Shown here piece after piece: positions 1-5,537 of a stretch of 8,553 nucleotides of DNA. Position numbers and translations under genes: made by a program. The notes below the pieces were generated by a model, which searched no databases, was not told where the DNA came from, and saw nothing but the letters and a program-made list of their open reading frames with translations. The stretch's first letter is position 1, and each line of letters begins with the position of its first letter. The DNA is taken from the NCBI GenBank assembly GCA_034666665.1, contig JAXDLK010000341.1, forward strand, positions 1 through 8,553. The letters are read 5' to 3'. Origin of the DNA: JAXDLK01 sp034666665. GTDB taxonomy: Bacteria; Desulfobacterota; Binatia; JACPRU01.

Positions 1-68
1 ACGGCGCGCTCCACGTCCTCCCGGATCGTGCGGTACTGGGCACGCAAATCGAGCAGCGGAACCTTCAC
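1..68 (-). CDS. DegT/DnrJ/EryC1/StrS-type aminotransferase, N-terminal fragment (runs off left edge)
   Basis: Only the first 22 codons are in the window. Read on the minus strand from a GTG they give (M)KVPLLDLRAQY followed by RTIREDVERAV. This resembles the N-terminus of PLP-dependent sugar aminotransferases of the DegT/DnrJ/EryC1/StrS family, which typically begin with a 'PLxDLxxQY' segment. Members usually convert a nucleotide-linked keto-sugar to an amino-sugar for lipopolysaccharide, glycan or antibiotic synthesis. The catalytic lysine lies outside the window, so the call rests on the N-terminal motif alone. An AAGGAG ribosome binding site sits 5 nt before the GTG. The site and the GTG are duplicated in tandem, so an in-frame GTG at 83 is an equally possible start and would add five residues (MQGDR). 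The gene follows the Memo gene by about 105-120 bp on the same strand and could belong to the same operon. Confidence 0.68.
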   Translation of the reverse strand, partial: MKVPLLDLRAQYRTIREDVERA

Positions 69-95
69 GCGGTCTCCTTGCACGCGGTCTCCTTG
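66..95 (-). repeat. Perfect 15-bp tandem duplication containing ribosome binding site and GTG start
   Basis: Two identical 15-bp units lie head to tail at 66-80 and 81-95. On the minus strand each reads CAAGGAGACCGCGTG, so each carries an AAGGAG ribosome binding site, a 5-nt spacer and a GTG codon. Because 15 is a multiple of three, both GTG codons are in frame with the aminotransferase reading frame. Initiation could occur at either one, giving products that differ by five residues. Confidence 0.9.
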
Positions 96-131
96 AATGA
101 TCAGCTCCTCGTTTCCCTCTCCCTTCCAGGA

Positions 132-186
132 GGCGCGCTCCGAGCTGGCGGCGCCGGGATGCTTCTCGCCGGCTCGGAGCCGCGCC
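132..186. terminator. GC-rich hairpin between the Memo and aminotransferase genes (possible attenuator or terminator)
   Basis: Arms 132-145 and 172-186 are inverted complements (GGCGCGCTCCGAGC against GCTCGGAGC plus CGCGCC, with one bulged base). The stem extends inward through a T/G position and four further pairs (GGCG/CGCC), leaving a loop of about 16 nt. The structure begins directly after the Memo stop at 188 on the minus strand. No T-run follows it in that direction, so it is not a standard intrinsic terminator. It could be a T-less terminator, an mRNA 3'-end stabiliser, or a structure before the aminotransferase ribosome binding site. The remaining bases at 96-131 show nothing I can name. 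Confidence 0.4.
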
Positions 187-187
187 A

Positions 188-1174
188 TCATGCGCGCCCG
201 AGCGTCTGCTTGCGAGGGCGAGGGTGGCGCGCAGTGACTGCTTCCGATTCCCCTCTCCCGTCCTGGGAGAGGGTGCCCGAAGGGCGGGTGAGGGTCGCGC
301 CGGGTGAGGGCTCCGTGCCGCGGAAGCGGATCGCGGCATAGCTGACCGAGTGCTCGAAGTCGCCGGTCACGTCGAGCGACGTGTAGTAGCAGACGGTCTC
401 GCCGCGGAGCTCCGCCCCGTATGCGTGCAGGAACGCGGAGATCGGTGCGCGACCGCAGACCGTGATCCCGGTCTCGGCCACGTAGCTCTCGAACCCCGAC
501 GCGTCGCCGGCGCAGACGCGCTCGATCGCGCCGAGGTCGAGCTCGCGGAGCTTTCGCGAGACCTCGTCCGCTCCCGACGGCGGGAACGGCAGGTAGTCGA
601 ACGCCGCGCCGTAGTGCGTGAAGTCCGAGCTGACGACGAAGAGGCTGGCGCCGTCGTCGAGGGCGCGGAGGCCCGCGGCGAGCCCGGCGGCCCCTCCGAC
701 GTCGGCGCCGACGAGCACCGGCACGATCGGCAGCTCGGGATCGACCGTCTGCAGGAACGGAAGCTGGATCTCGAGCGAGTGCTCTCGGTCGTACGGCGCC
801 GCGTCCGCGAAGAACCCGGTGTGCGCGAGAAGAAGATCGGCGGCCGCGCGGTCGATCGCCACCACGCCGAGCGGCGTCGCGAACCCGCGGCCGGGGTGAA
901 CCGCGCCGCCCGCGAACGCGTGGTAGTGGCTCGGCGCGACCACGACCGCTCGCCGCCAGCGCCCGGGCCGGACGTGGGCATACCCGGAGCCTGCGGCGCG
1001 TCCGGAATAGGCATAGCCGGCATGGGGAACGACGATCGCCCGCGGATCGCCCGCGGGCGGCGACGCGGGCGCGAGGAGCTCGCGAACGGTGCAATCCAGG
1101 CTCTCGGCGTCGCCGGGATACCACGTGCCGGCGATGTTCGACGGCTGAACGTCCGCGTCGCGAACGGGGCTCAC
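188..1174 (-). CDS. Memo-family protein (AmmeMemoRadiSam system protein B) with a repeat-encoded C-terminal tail
   Basis: A 328-residue protein of the Memo/AMMECR-associated family, structurally related to class III extradiol dioxygenases. Its biochemical role in bacteria is not established. Family landmarks are visible in order: AGTWYPG near residues 16-21, HAGYAYSG at 51-58, PSHYH at 81-85, EHSLEIQLPFLQ at 131-142, SSDFTHYG at 182-189 and Cys240 in the ITVCGRAPI segment. His51, the His83/His85 region, Asp184, His187 and Cys240 match the metal-pocket positions known from Memo proteins. The GTG start overlaps the sirtuin stop as GTGA, with no ribosome binding site of its own, so translation is probably coupled to the sirtuin. 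The normal fold ends near YAAIRF at residue 284. The last 44 residues are low-complexity and include about 21 residues read through an inserted palindromic repeat. The usual partners AMMECR1 and the AmrS radical SAM protein are not in the window. Confidence 0.9.
   Translation of the reverse strand: MSPVRDADVQPSNIAGTWYPGDAESLDCTVRELLAPASPPAGDPRAIVVPHAGYAYSGRAAGSGYAHVRPGRWRRAVVVAPSHYHAFAGGAVHPGRGFATPLGVVAIDRAAADLLLAHTGFFADAAPYDREHSLEIQLPFLQTVDPELPIVPVLVGADVGGAAGLAAGLRALDDGASLFVVSSDFTHYGAAFDYLPFPPSGADEVSRKLRELDLGAIERVCAGDASGFESYVAETGITVCGRAPISAFLHAYGAELRGETVCYYTSLDVTGDFEHSVSYAAIRFRGTEPSPGATLTRPSGTLSQDGRGESEAVTARHPRPRKQTLGRA
250..310. repeat. REP-like palindromic repeat inside the 3' end of the Memo gene
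   Basis: The element contains a perfect hairpin with 9-bp arms CCCTCTCCC (251-259) and GGGAGAGGG (265-273) around a 5-nt loop. A second small hairpin GCCC-GAA-GGGC follows at 275-285, then the 10-mer CGGGTGAGGG at 285-294, repeated exactly at 301-310. This design (CCCTCTCCC ... GGGAGAGGGTG-CCGAAGG-CGGGTGAGGG) matches my recollection of an intergenic repeat family common in GC-rich bacterial genomes. I see one copy here. It is translated on the minus strand as part of the Memo C-terminus, which is unusual for an element that normally sits between genes. Confidence 0.75.
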
Positions 1175-1932
1175 TGCGTCAGCGCCGCGAGCACGCGCGA
1201 CATCGTCTCGCCCGCCTTGCCGCGCAGCACGACCTCGGCGAGCGAGTCGTACGGCGTCGCCTCGAGGTTGACGATCAGGAGCTTCGCGCCGGCTTCGACC
1301 GCCCGCTTTGGCAGGTACGCCGCCGGATAGACGACGAGCGAAGAGCCGATCACGAGGAACACGTCGCAGTTCTCGGCGTACGCGAAGGCCGCGGTCGTCT
1401 CGCGCTCCGGCATCGCCTGGCCGAACGACACCGTCGCCGGCTTCAGCACGCCGCCGCACGAGAGACAGGAAGGATCGCGCTCGCCGGCAAGGACGCGCTG
1501 CTGCACGACCTCGCGCGTGGTGCGGTCGCCGCACGAGAGACACTGGGTGTAGAGCGCGGTGCCGTGGATCTCGATGACGCGCTCCGGGGTGCTGCCCGCC
1601 CGCTGGTGGAGACCGTCGATGTTCTGCGTGATCACCGCGCGGACGATGCCGCGGCGCTCGAGCTCGGCGACGGCACGGTGGGCGGCGTTCGGTTCCGCGC
1701 CGGCGAGCACGGGATAGATCTCCAGGCTCATCTGCCAGTAGCGCTCGCGGTGCTCGGGGTTGGCGACGAAGTTCTGGTAGGTGAACTCCGCCGGGTCGTA
1801 CTTCGTCCAGATCCCGCCCGGGCTGCGGAAATCGGGAATCCCCGATTCGGTGGAGATTCCGGCGCCGGTCAGCACCACGACCGAGCGCGAAGCGGAGAGG
1901 ATCTCGACGGCGCGGGAGAGTGAATCCGTCAT
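1171..1932 (-). CDS. Sir2-family NAD-dependent protein deacylase (sirtuin)
   Basis: A complete 253-residue cytoplasmic sirtuin that would remove acyl groups from protein lysines, consuming NAD and releasing nicotinamide and O-acyl-ADP-ribose. It shows the NAD-binding motif GAGISTESGIPDFRS at 23-37, TQNIDGLHQRAGS at 102-114, the catalytic His123 in EIHG, four zinc cysteines (131, 134, 156, 159) in two CxxC pairs, GSSLVVYPA at 196-204 and VNLEATPYD at 221-229. The Tyr-x-x-Arg pair that marks desuccinylase-type members such as SIRT5 and E. coli CobB appears as Tyr65-Trp-Gln-Met68, so the arginine seems absent and plain deacetylation is more likely (inference). The ATG start has no clear Shine-Dalgarno; it lies 40 nt after hpnH. 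The stop overlaps the Memo GTG. Possible targets include acyl-CoA synthetases, but the sequence names none. Confidence 0.95.
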   Translation of the reverse strand: MTDSLSRAVEILSASRSVVVLTGAGISTESGIPDFRSPGGIWTKYDPAEFTYQNFVANPEHRERYWQMSLEIYPVLAGAEPNAAHRAVAELERRGIVRAVITQNIDGLHQRAGSTPERVIEIHGTALYTQCLSCGDRTTREVVQQRVLAGERDPSCLSCGGVLKPATVSFGQAMPERETTAAFAYAENCDVFLVIGSSLVVYPAAYLPKRAVEAGAKLLIVNLEATPYDSLAEVVLRGKAGETMSRVLAALTQ

Positions 1933-1972
1933 CGGCGCGAACCGCCCGGGTCGGCCGGCACGCGCCAGACAG

Positions 1973-2971
1973 CTACCCCAGAAAATTCCACTTCGCCAGC
2001 GTCCAGACGTCGGACCAGTTCTCGCCGAGCTTGCGCACGACCGAGGGCTCGAATCCGGAATGCATGAAGCAGTTCTGACAGCGAGCGTCCTGACGGGTCT
2101 CCCAGTAGTCCCAGTCCACGGAGCCCCAGAACTCCTCCCACGTCTCGAAGTACTTGTCGCCGATCAGGTAGCAGGGGCCCTTCCAGCCGAACGGCGTGCG
2201 CGTGACGTTCCCCCAGGGGGTGCACGGATAGTCGCGCTCGCCGGCGGCGAATTTCAGGAAGAGCGGCGTGTTGAAGACCGGATACTTCTCGGAGAGCTCG
2301 AGGACGCGGCGGAACTTCTCGTGGATCTCCTTGCGGAAGAGGAAATGGTCGTCGGCGAGCTTCTCGTAATGGTACCCCGGCGAGATGAACATTCCCTTGA
2401 CGCCGAGCGAGACCAGAAGCTTCATCATCTCCTCGATCTCGTCGACCCCGGTCTCGCGGAACACCGTCGTGTTCGTGCAGATGTGGTAACCGAGGCCGAG
2501 GCCGAGCTTGATCATCTCGATCGCCTTGTCGAAGACGCCCTCGCGATCGCAGACGAAGTCGTGAGTCTCGCGCATGCCGTCGAGGTGGACGTTGATCGAG
2601 AGCCGCGGGTGAGGGCGCGACTTGGCGTAGAAGCGATCGAGGAGGAGCCCGTTCGTGCACAGGTAGACGTGGCGCTTCCGTTCCACCGCCGCGTCGACCA
2701 GCGGGACGATCTCCGGATAGATCGTCGGCTCACCGCCGCAGATCGACATCACCGGAGCGCCGCTCTTGTCCATCGCCTCGATGCACTGGTCGAGCGTCAG
2801 GCGATTGCGGATGTCCCCGGTGTGGCGCTCGGGCGTGCAGCCGACGCATGCCAGGTTGCAGGTGTAGAGCGGCTCGAGCATCAGCACGACGGGGTAGCGA
2901 TCGTTGCCCTTGATGCGGTTCTTCACCTGCCACTTGAGCATGTCGGTGGTGACGTGCAGCGGAAATCTCAT
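1973..2971 (-). CDS. hpnH: Radical SAM adenosyl-hopene transferase HpnH
   Basis: A complete 332-residue radical SAM enzyme of the hopanoid-associated HpnH type. HpnH transfers the 5'-deoxyadenosyl radical from SAM to diploptene, forming adenosylhopane, the first step of extended (C35) hopanoid synthesis. The [4Fe-4S] cysteines are in Cys38-NLA-Cys42-VG-Cys45, followed by the SAM-binding GGEP at 79-82 and LCTNG at 104-108. The C-terminal part carries further cysteines at 250, 267, 298 and 301, with CTPWGNVTRTPFGWKGPCY and CQNCFMHSGFEP, as in the HpnH C-terminal domain. The N-terminal segment RYPVVLMLEPLYTCNLAC is typical of the family. A GGGGGAG ribosome binding site 5 nt before the ATG fixes the start. 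It sits 33 nt after hpnG, the gene for the next pathway step. The third cysteine is followed by TPERHTGDI, which differs from the short glycine-rich segment I remember in HpnH, so this may be a divergent subgroup. Confidence 0.92.
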   Translation of the reverse strand: MRFPLHVTTDMLKWQVKNRIKGNDRYPVVLMLEPLYTCNLACVGCTPERHTGDIRNRLTLDQCIEAMDKSGAPVMSICGGEPTIYPEIVPLVDAAVERKRHVYLCTNGLLLDRFYAKSRPHPRLSINVHLDGMRETHDFVCDREGVFDKAIEMIKLGLGLGYHICTNTTVFRETGVDEIEEMMKLLVSLGVKGMFISPGYHYEKLADDHFLFRKEIHEKFRRVLELSEKYPVFNTPLFLKFAAGERDYPCTPWGNVTRTPFGWKGPCYLIGDKYFETWEEFWGSVDWDYWETRQDARCQNCFMHSGFEPSVVRKLGENWSDVWTLAKWNFLG

Positions 2972-2976
2972 GATTT

Positions 2977-2983
2977 CTCCCCC
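2977..2983 (-). promoter_or_regulatory. Strong ribosome binding site of hpnH
   Basis: The minus strand reads GGGGGAG, then a 5-nt spacer AAATC, then the ATG of hpnH. It is among the clearest Shine-Dalgarno sequences in the window. It lies in the 33-nt gap after the hpnG stop, so hpnH can be translated independently of hpnG. Confidence 0.75.
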
Positions 2984-3004
2984 GAAGACCCGTTGACCGA
3001 ATGG

Positions 3005-3727
3005 TCAGTGTTGTACCGGAGGAGGCCTGCGTCCGCAACCCAGGGCCTTCGCAAGCCACCGTGTGTGCACCGCAATCAGCGCCCGCTCGCACCGTTGACG
3101 CGCGGCGGCGAGGCGGGGAACCTCGCCTACCAGCCGCGGCTTCCGGCAGAAGAGCGCGAGCAGGGCGACCGGCCGGATCTCGCCCGCGGGACCGATTGCC
3201 GCGCCGAAGTCCGCGACCGGCCGGGCAACGGAGTCCAGGATCGCGCGGATCGCCACGAACGGTACCCCGGACGCTTCGGCCCACGCCGCGATCGCGGCGG
3301 TCTCCATGTCCACGGCCAGCGCTCCGGTCTGCTTGCCGAGGCGCTGCTTTTCCCCCGGCTCGAGAACGGCTCCCGAGGTCAGCAGTCGACCGGTTCGCGC
3401 AGTGACCCCGGCACTCGCGGAAGCGGCGAGATAAGCGTCGATCAGACCCGTCGCGGAGCTCAGAGCTCGCCCCTCGCGGTCGACGATCTCGCTGGCGACG
3501 ACGACGTCTCCCGGCCCGAGTGACTCGTCCAGGGCTCCCGCACATCCCGAGATCACCACCACGGCCGGCGGCGGCTCGACCCGCTCGACGCCCTCGCGCG
3601 CGGCCTTCTCGCCCATGCCGGTGACGAGCACGCGCGGCGGCCGGATCCGGCCGGCGCGCCGTATGGCGCGATCCACGGCGGCCCCCTCCCAGCGGAGCGC
3701 CGACACGAAGAGGACGTCGCCGATCAG
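3005..3727 (-). CDS. hpnG: HpnG-type nucleosidase/phosphorylase, removes adenine from adenosylhopane
   Basis: A protein of about 240 residues in the purine nucleoside phosphorylase / MTA-SAH nucleosidase fold. HpnG releases adenine from adenosylhopane, giving ribosylhopane, the step after HpnH. Visible landmarks: first strand VLFVSALRWEGAAV with Glu14 at the nucleosidase general-acid position, GMGEKAA at 37-43, ISGCAGAL at 59-66, VDMETAAIA at 139-147 with the ribose-binding Met-Glu pair, and AILDSVARP at 162-170 with the catalytic Asp165. Adjacency to hpnH supports HpnG over a general nucleosidase. The start is uncertain. No ATG, GTG or TTG lies near the beginning of the first strand except a GTG at 3706 that would cut the strand in half. 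A CTG at 3727 overlaps the upstream glycosyltransferase stop as CTGA, the usual coupled arrangement, and GAGGA lies 3 nt before it. The C-terminal 40 residues are basic and poorly conserved in appearance. Confidence 0.85.
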   Translation of the reverse strand: MIGDVLFVSALRWEGAAVDRAIRRAGRIRPPRVLVTGMGEKAAREGVERVEPPPAVVVISGCAGALDESLGPGDVVVASEIVDREGRALSSATGLIDAYLAASASAGVTARTGRLLTSGAVLEPGEKQRLGKQTGALAVDMETAAIAAWAEASGVPFVAIRAILDSVARPVADFGAAIGPAGEIRPVALLALFCRKPRLVGEVPRLAAARQRCERALIAVHTRWLAKALGCGRRPPPVQH

Positions 3728-5415
3728 AGGTCCTCGTCCACTCGTTCTCGTGAGCTCGTCCCTGAGGTTCGTGGGGACGAGTCGACGAGCAGGAGACGGA
3801 TCTCCATCGACGTCCGTGTGAACACCCTGCCCCGTCCGGTGGCTGTCACCCTCGCTCGCTCCCGCCACTCGGCCGGCAAGCGATCCGCCATCGCGCCGGG
3901 AACGATCAGGTAGAAGCTCCCTCCGGGATCCCGTGATCCGTCGATCGTCGGGATCGTCCGTCCGGAGTAGAAGACGACCTTCGGAAGCGACATGTGGAGG
4001 AAGAAGATTCGCCCATCCGCGGGGACCCGCTCGTTCACCAGGCGGGCGAAAGGCGCGAGGCTGGTAGTGCGTGCGAGCGGGCCGCCGACGACGCCGCGGA
4101 GCAGCAGGATCGCCGCCATTGCGGCCCAGCCGAGATGCGCGGCGGCGCCGAATCGGTGGCCCGAGGCCGCTCGCGCGGCGGCCACGACGGAGCCCGCGAG
4201 AACGGCAGCCGCGGCAGCGCAGAGGACCGGCCGTTCGCGCGACGCGAGAGCCAGCGCATCGAGCGGACCCGGTGCCTTGCCGACCACTGCCATGAGGGCG
4301 GCGACGGAAGCCGCGAGCGCCATTGCGACGAGCACGGGGCGCGCGCGGATGTCGCGCCACGGGTTCTGGTCGAGGAGCGAGACCCCCAGCCCTCGCCAGA
4401 GCCAGCTCGCCACCGCCAGCGCGAGCGGCGGGAGGATCGGCAGCAGGTAATACGGCGACTTTCGCGGCGCCAAGCTGAAGAAGAGGAATCCGCTGCCGAG
4501 CCAGACGAGGAGGAATCGCTCGCCTGCCGCCCGGTCGGCCGCCGGCGTTCGCCACCAGGCGGCCGCCGCCGGAAAGAGCAAGAAGCCCCACGGGAACGTG
4601 CCGCTGAAGAGCGGGATCACGTGCGCGAACGGGTGCCAGCGATTCCTCGTCGTACGCCGGCCGGAGCCGATCCCCCCACCGAAGAAGTGGCGGAGGTTCT
4701 CGCCGAGAAGATTGTCCGCGACGAAGCGATGGCCCCAGTGCGCGATCGCCAGGGCGTACCACCCGCCGCCGAGGACGAGGAACGCGAGCACCGATGGGTC
4801 GATCAGCGAGCGGAGCTTCCTCACGTCACGTCCGAGCGCCGCGTCGGCGGCGAGCACGAAGGCAACGAGACCGAGGGCCGCGGCGCCTTTCGCCAGCGTC
4901 GCGAGACCGAGCAGCGCATGGAAGAGCCAGCGCCGTCCGCGCGGCAGCTCGCCGGCGACGGCACCGTAGACGAGCAGGCAGGTGGTGACGAAGAAGGTCA
5001 TCGTCATGTCCGCGCGGCCGATCCGCGCCTGGGTGTGGAACGTCGGCATCACCGCGAGCAGAGCGGCGGCGAGGAGTGCCGGGGTCGCACCGACGAGCCA
5101 CCCGCCGCACGCCGCCGTGGCCGCAAGCGTCGCCGAGGCGAACAGAGCCGACGGCACCCGGACGCTCCACTCGTCGACGGCGCCCGTCGCCTTCGACGCC
5201 AGCCCGGCGAGCCAATAGAAGAGCGGCGGCTTCGGCGGCAGGAAGTCTCCGTTGAAGACCGGAAACAGCCATTCGCCGCTCGCGACCTCGCGAACGAAGC
5301 CGGCGTCGAGGGCCTCGTCGTCACCGACGAAGTCGGCGGCGCCCAGCGCGGGCAGGTACAGGAGGAGCCCGAGGAGAGCGACCGCGAGCGGAGCTTCGAA
5401 CCGGGGACGTTTCAC
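3724..5415 (-). CDS. ArnT-like integral membrane glycosyltransferase (PMT/GT83-type)
   Basis: A 563-residue polytopic membrane protein of the GT-C class. These enzymes take sugars from polyprenyl-phosphate donors and transfer them outside the cytoplasmic membrane, for example to lipid A or proteins. A first membrane segment at about 10-25 leads to the acidic loop motif DDE at 32-34 and SGEWLFPVFNGDFLPPKPPLFYWL (46-69), characteristic of ArnT relatives. RIGRADMTMTFF at 131-142 and APRKSPYYLLPILPPLAL at 316-333 are further family signatures. About ten hydrophobic segments precede a soluble C-terminal part from about 450 on, as in ArnT. The GTG start has only a weak GGAAAG ribosome binding site about 10 nt upstream, but it is the only start placing a short basic N-terminus before the first helix. 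It is the first gene of the minus-strand string and overlaps hpnG by 4 nt. Acceptor and sugar are unknown; a hopanoid or lipid A-like acceptor is inference from context. Confidence 0.88.
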   Translation of the reverse strand: MKRPRFEAPLAVALLGLLLYLPALGAADFVGDDEALDAGFVREVASGEWLFPVFNGDFLPPKPPLFYWLAGLASKATGAVDEWSVRVPSALFASATLAATAACGGWLVGATPALLAAALLAVMPTFHTQARIGRADMTMTFFVTTCLLVYGAVAGELPRGRRWLFHALLGLATLAKGAAALGLVAFVLAADAALGRDVRKLRSLIDPSVLAFLVLGGGWYALAIAHWGHRFVADNLLGENLRHFFGGGIGSGRRTTRNRWHPFAHVIPLFSGTFPWGFLLFPAAAAWWRTPAADRAAGERFLLVWLGSGFLFFSLAPRKSPYYLLPILPPLALAVASWLWRGLGVSLLDQNPWRDIRARPVLVAMALAASVAALMAVVGKAPGPLDALALASRERPVLCAAAAAVLAGSVVAAARAASGHRFGAAAHLGWAAMAAILLLRGVVGGPLARTTSLAPFARLVNERVPADGRIFFLHMSLPKVVFYSGRTIPTIDGSRDPGGSFYLIVPGAMADRLPAEWRERARVTATGRGRVFTRTSMEIRLLLVDSSPRTSGTSSRERVDEDL

Positions 5416-5492
5416 ACTTCGCGCGCTTTCCGATGGGAAACGTTCGCGGAACCCGCGAAGGACCGAACCGCACGCGACGCGTGAAACGTCCC
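5404..5492. repeat. Inverted repeat spanning the divergent ArnT-like / PBP1A intergenic region
   Basis: A perfect 12-bp inverted repeat has arms GGGACGTTTCAC (5404-5415) and GTGAAACGTCCC (5481-5492). The next 10 bp inward match at 7 of 10 positions, making an imperfect stem of 22 bp. The left arm is the start codon and first codons of the ArnT-like gene (GTG AAA CGT CCC on the minus strand). The right arm reads the same on the plus strand, so both strands carry the same start-like sequence. A third copy of the core GAAACGT lies at 5437-5443. It could be a paired operator or a remnant of an inverted duplication. The two readings cannot be separated by inspection. Confidence 0.7.
5443..5459. 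promoter_or_regulatory. 17-bp perfect palindrome, possible operator
   Basis: TTCGCGG-AAC-CCGCGAA is a perfect 7-3-7 inverted repeat. Its centre (5451) almost coincides with the centre of the larger inverted repeat (5448). It lies 28 bp before the ArnT-like start and about 50 bp upstream of the candidate PBP1A promoter. The size and position suit a dimeric regulator controlling both genes, but no known operator is recognised, and CG-rich palindromes arise by chance more often in such DNA. Confidence 0.4.
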
Positions 5493-5498
5493 TGCGCG

Positions 5499-5527
5499 TT
5501 GACCCACCGAAACCCGGACGTTACTCT
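5499..5527 (+). promoter_or_regulatory. Candidate sigma-70-type promoter of the PBP1A gene, nearly leaderless
   Basis: TTGACC at 5499-5504 matches the -35 consensus at five of six positions. After exactly 17 bp comes TACTCT at 5522-5527, which keeps the first two and last bases of the -10 consensus. Transcription would start near 5534, only a few bases before the ATG at 5538. That agrees with the absence of any Shine-Dalgarno before this ATG. No convincing promoter was seen on the minus strand for the ArnT-like gene. Confidence 0.42.
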
Positions 5528-5537
5528 GCCCGCCGCC

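Noticed and set aside
170..182. Odd palindrome CGGCTC-G-GAGCCG
   Set aside because: The one-base loop cannot form a hairpin, and the bases are better explained as the right arm of the larger hairpin at 132-186.
1175..1543. Upstream extension of the Memo frame into the sirtuin gene
   Set aside because: The extra residues are a shadow of the sirtuin; the GTG at 1174 overlapping the sirtuin stop gives the normal Memo N-terminus.
1781..3523. A 580-codon open frame on the plus strand opposite the sirtuin, hpnH and hpnG
   Set aside because: It spans three well-supported genes on the opposite strand and shows no family motif; it is a by-product of high GC content and few stop codons.
3728..4762. 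Long upstream extension of the hpnG frame
   Set aside because: The extension lies within the ArnT-like gene in another frame and is Arg/Pro-rich without domain features; HpnG family length is satisfied by a start near 3727.
5416..5480. Minus-strand promoter for the ArnT-like gene (TTCGGT, 17 bp, AACGTT)
   Set aside because: Both boxes match consensus too poorly in this GC-rich DNA to be called; a promoter is expected here but not identifiable by eye.
3994..5484. A 496-codon plus-strand open frame opposite the ArnT-like gene
   Set aside because: Highly charged, low-complexity Arg/Glu composition with no hydrophobic core, antisense to a clear membrane glycosyltransferase.
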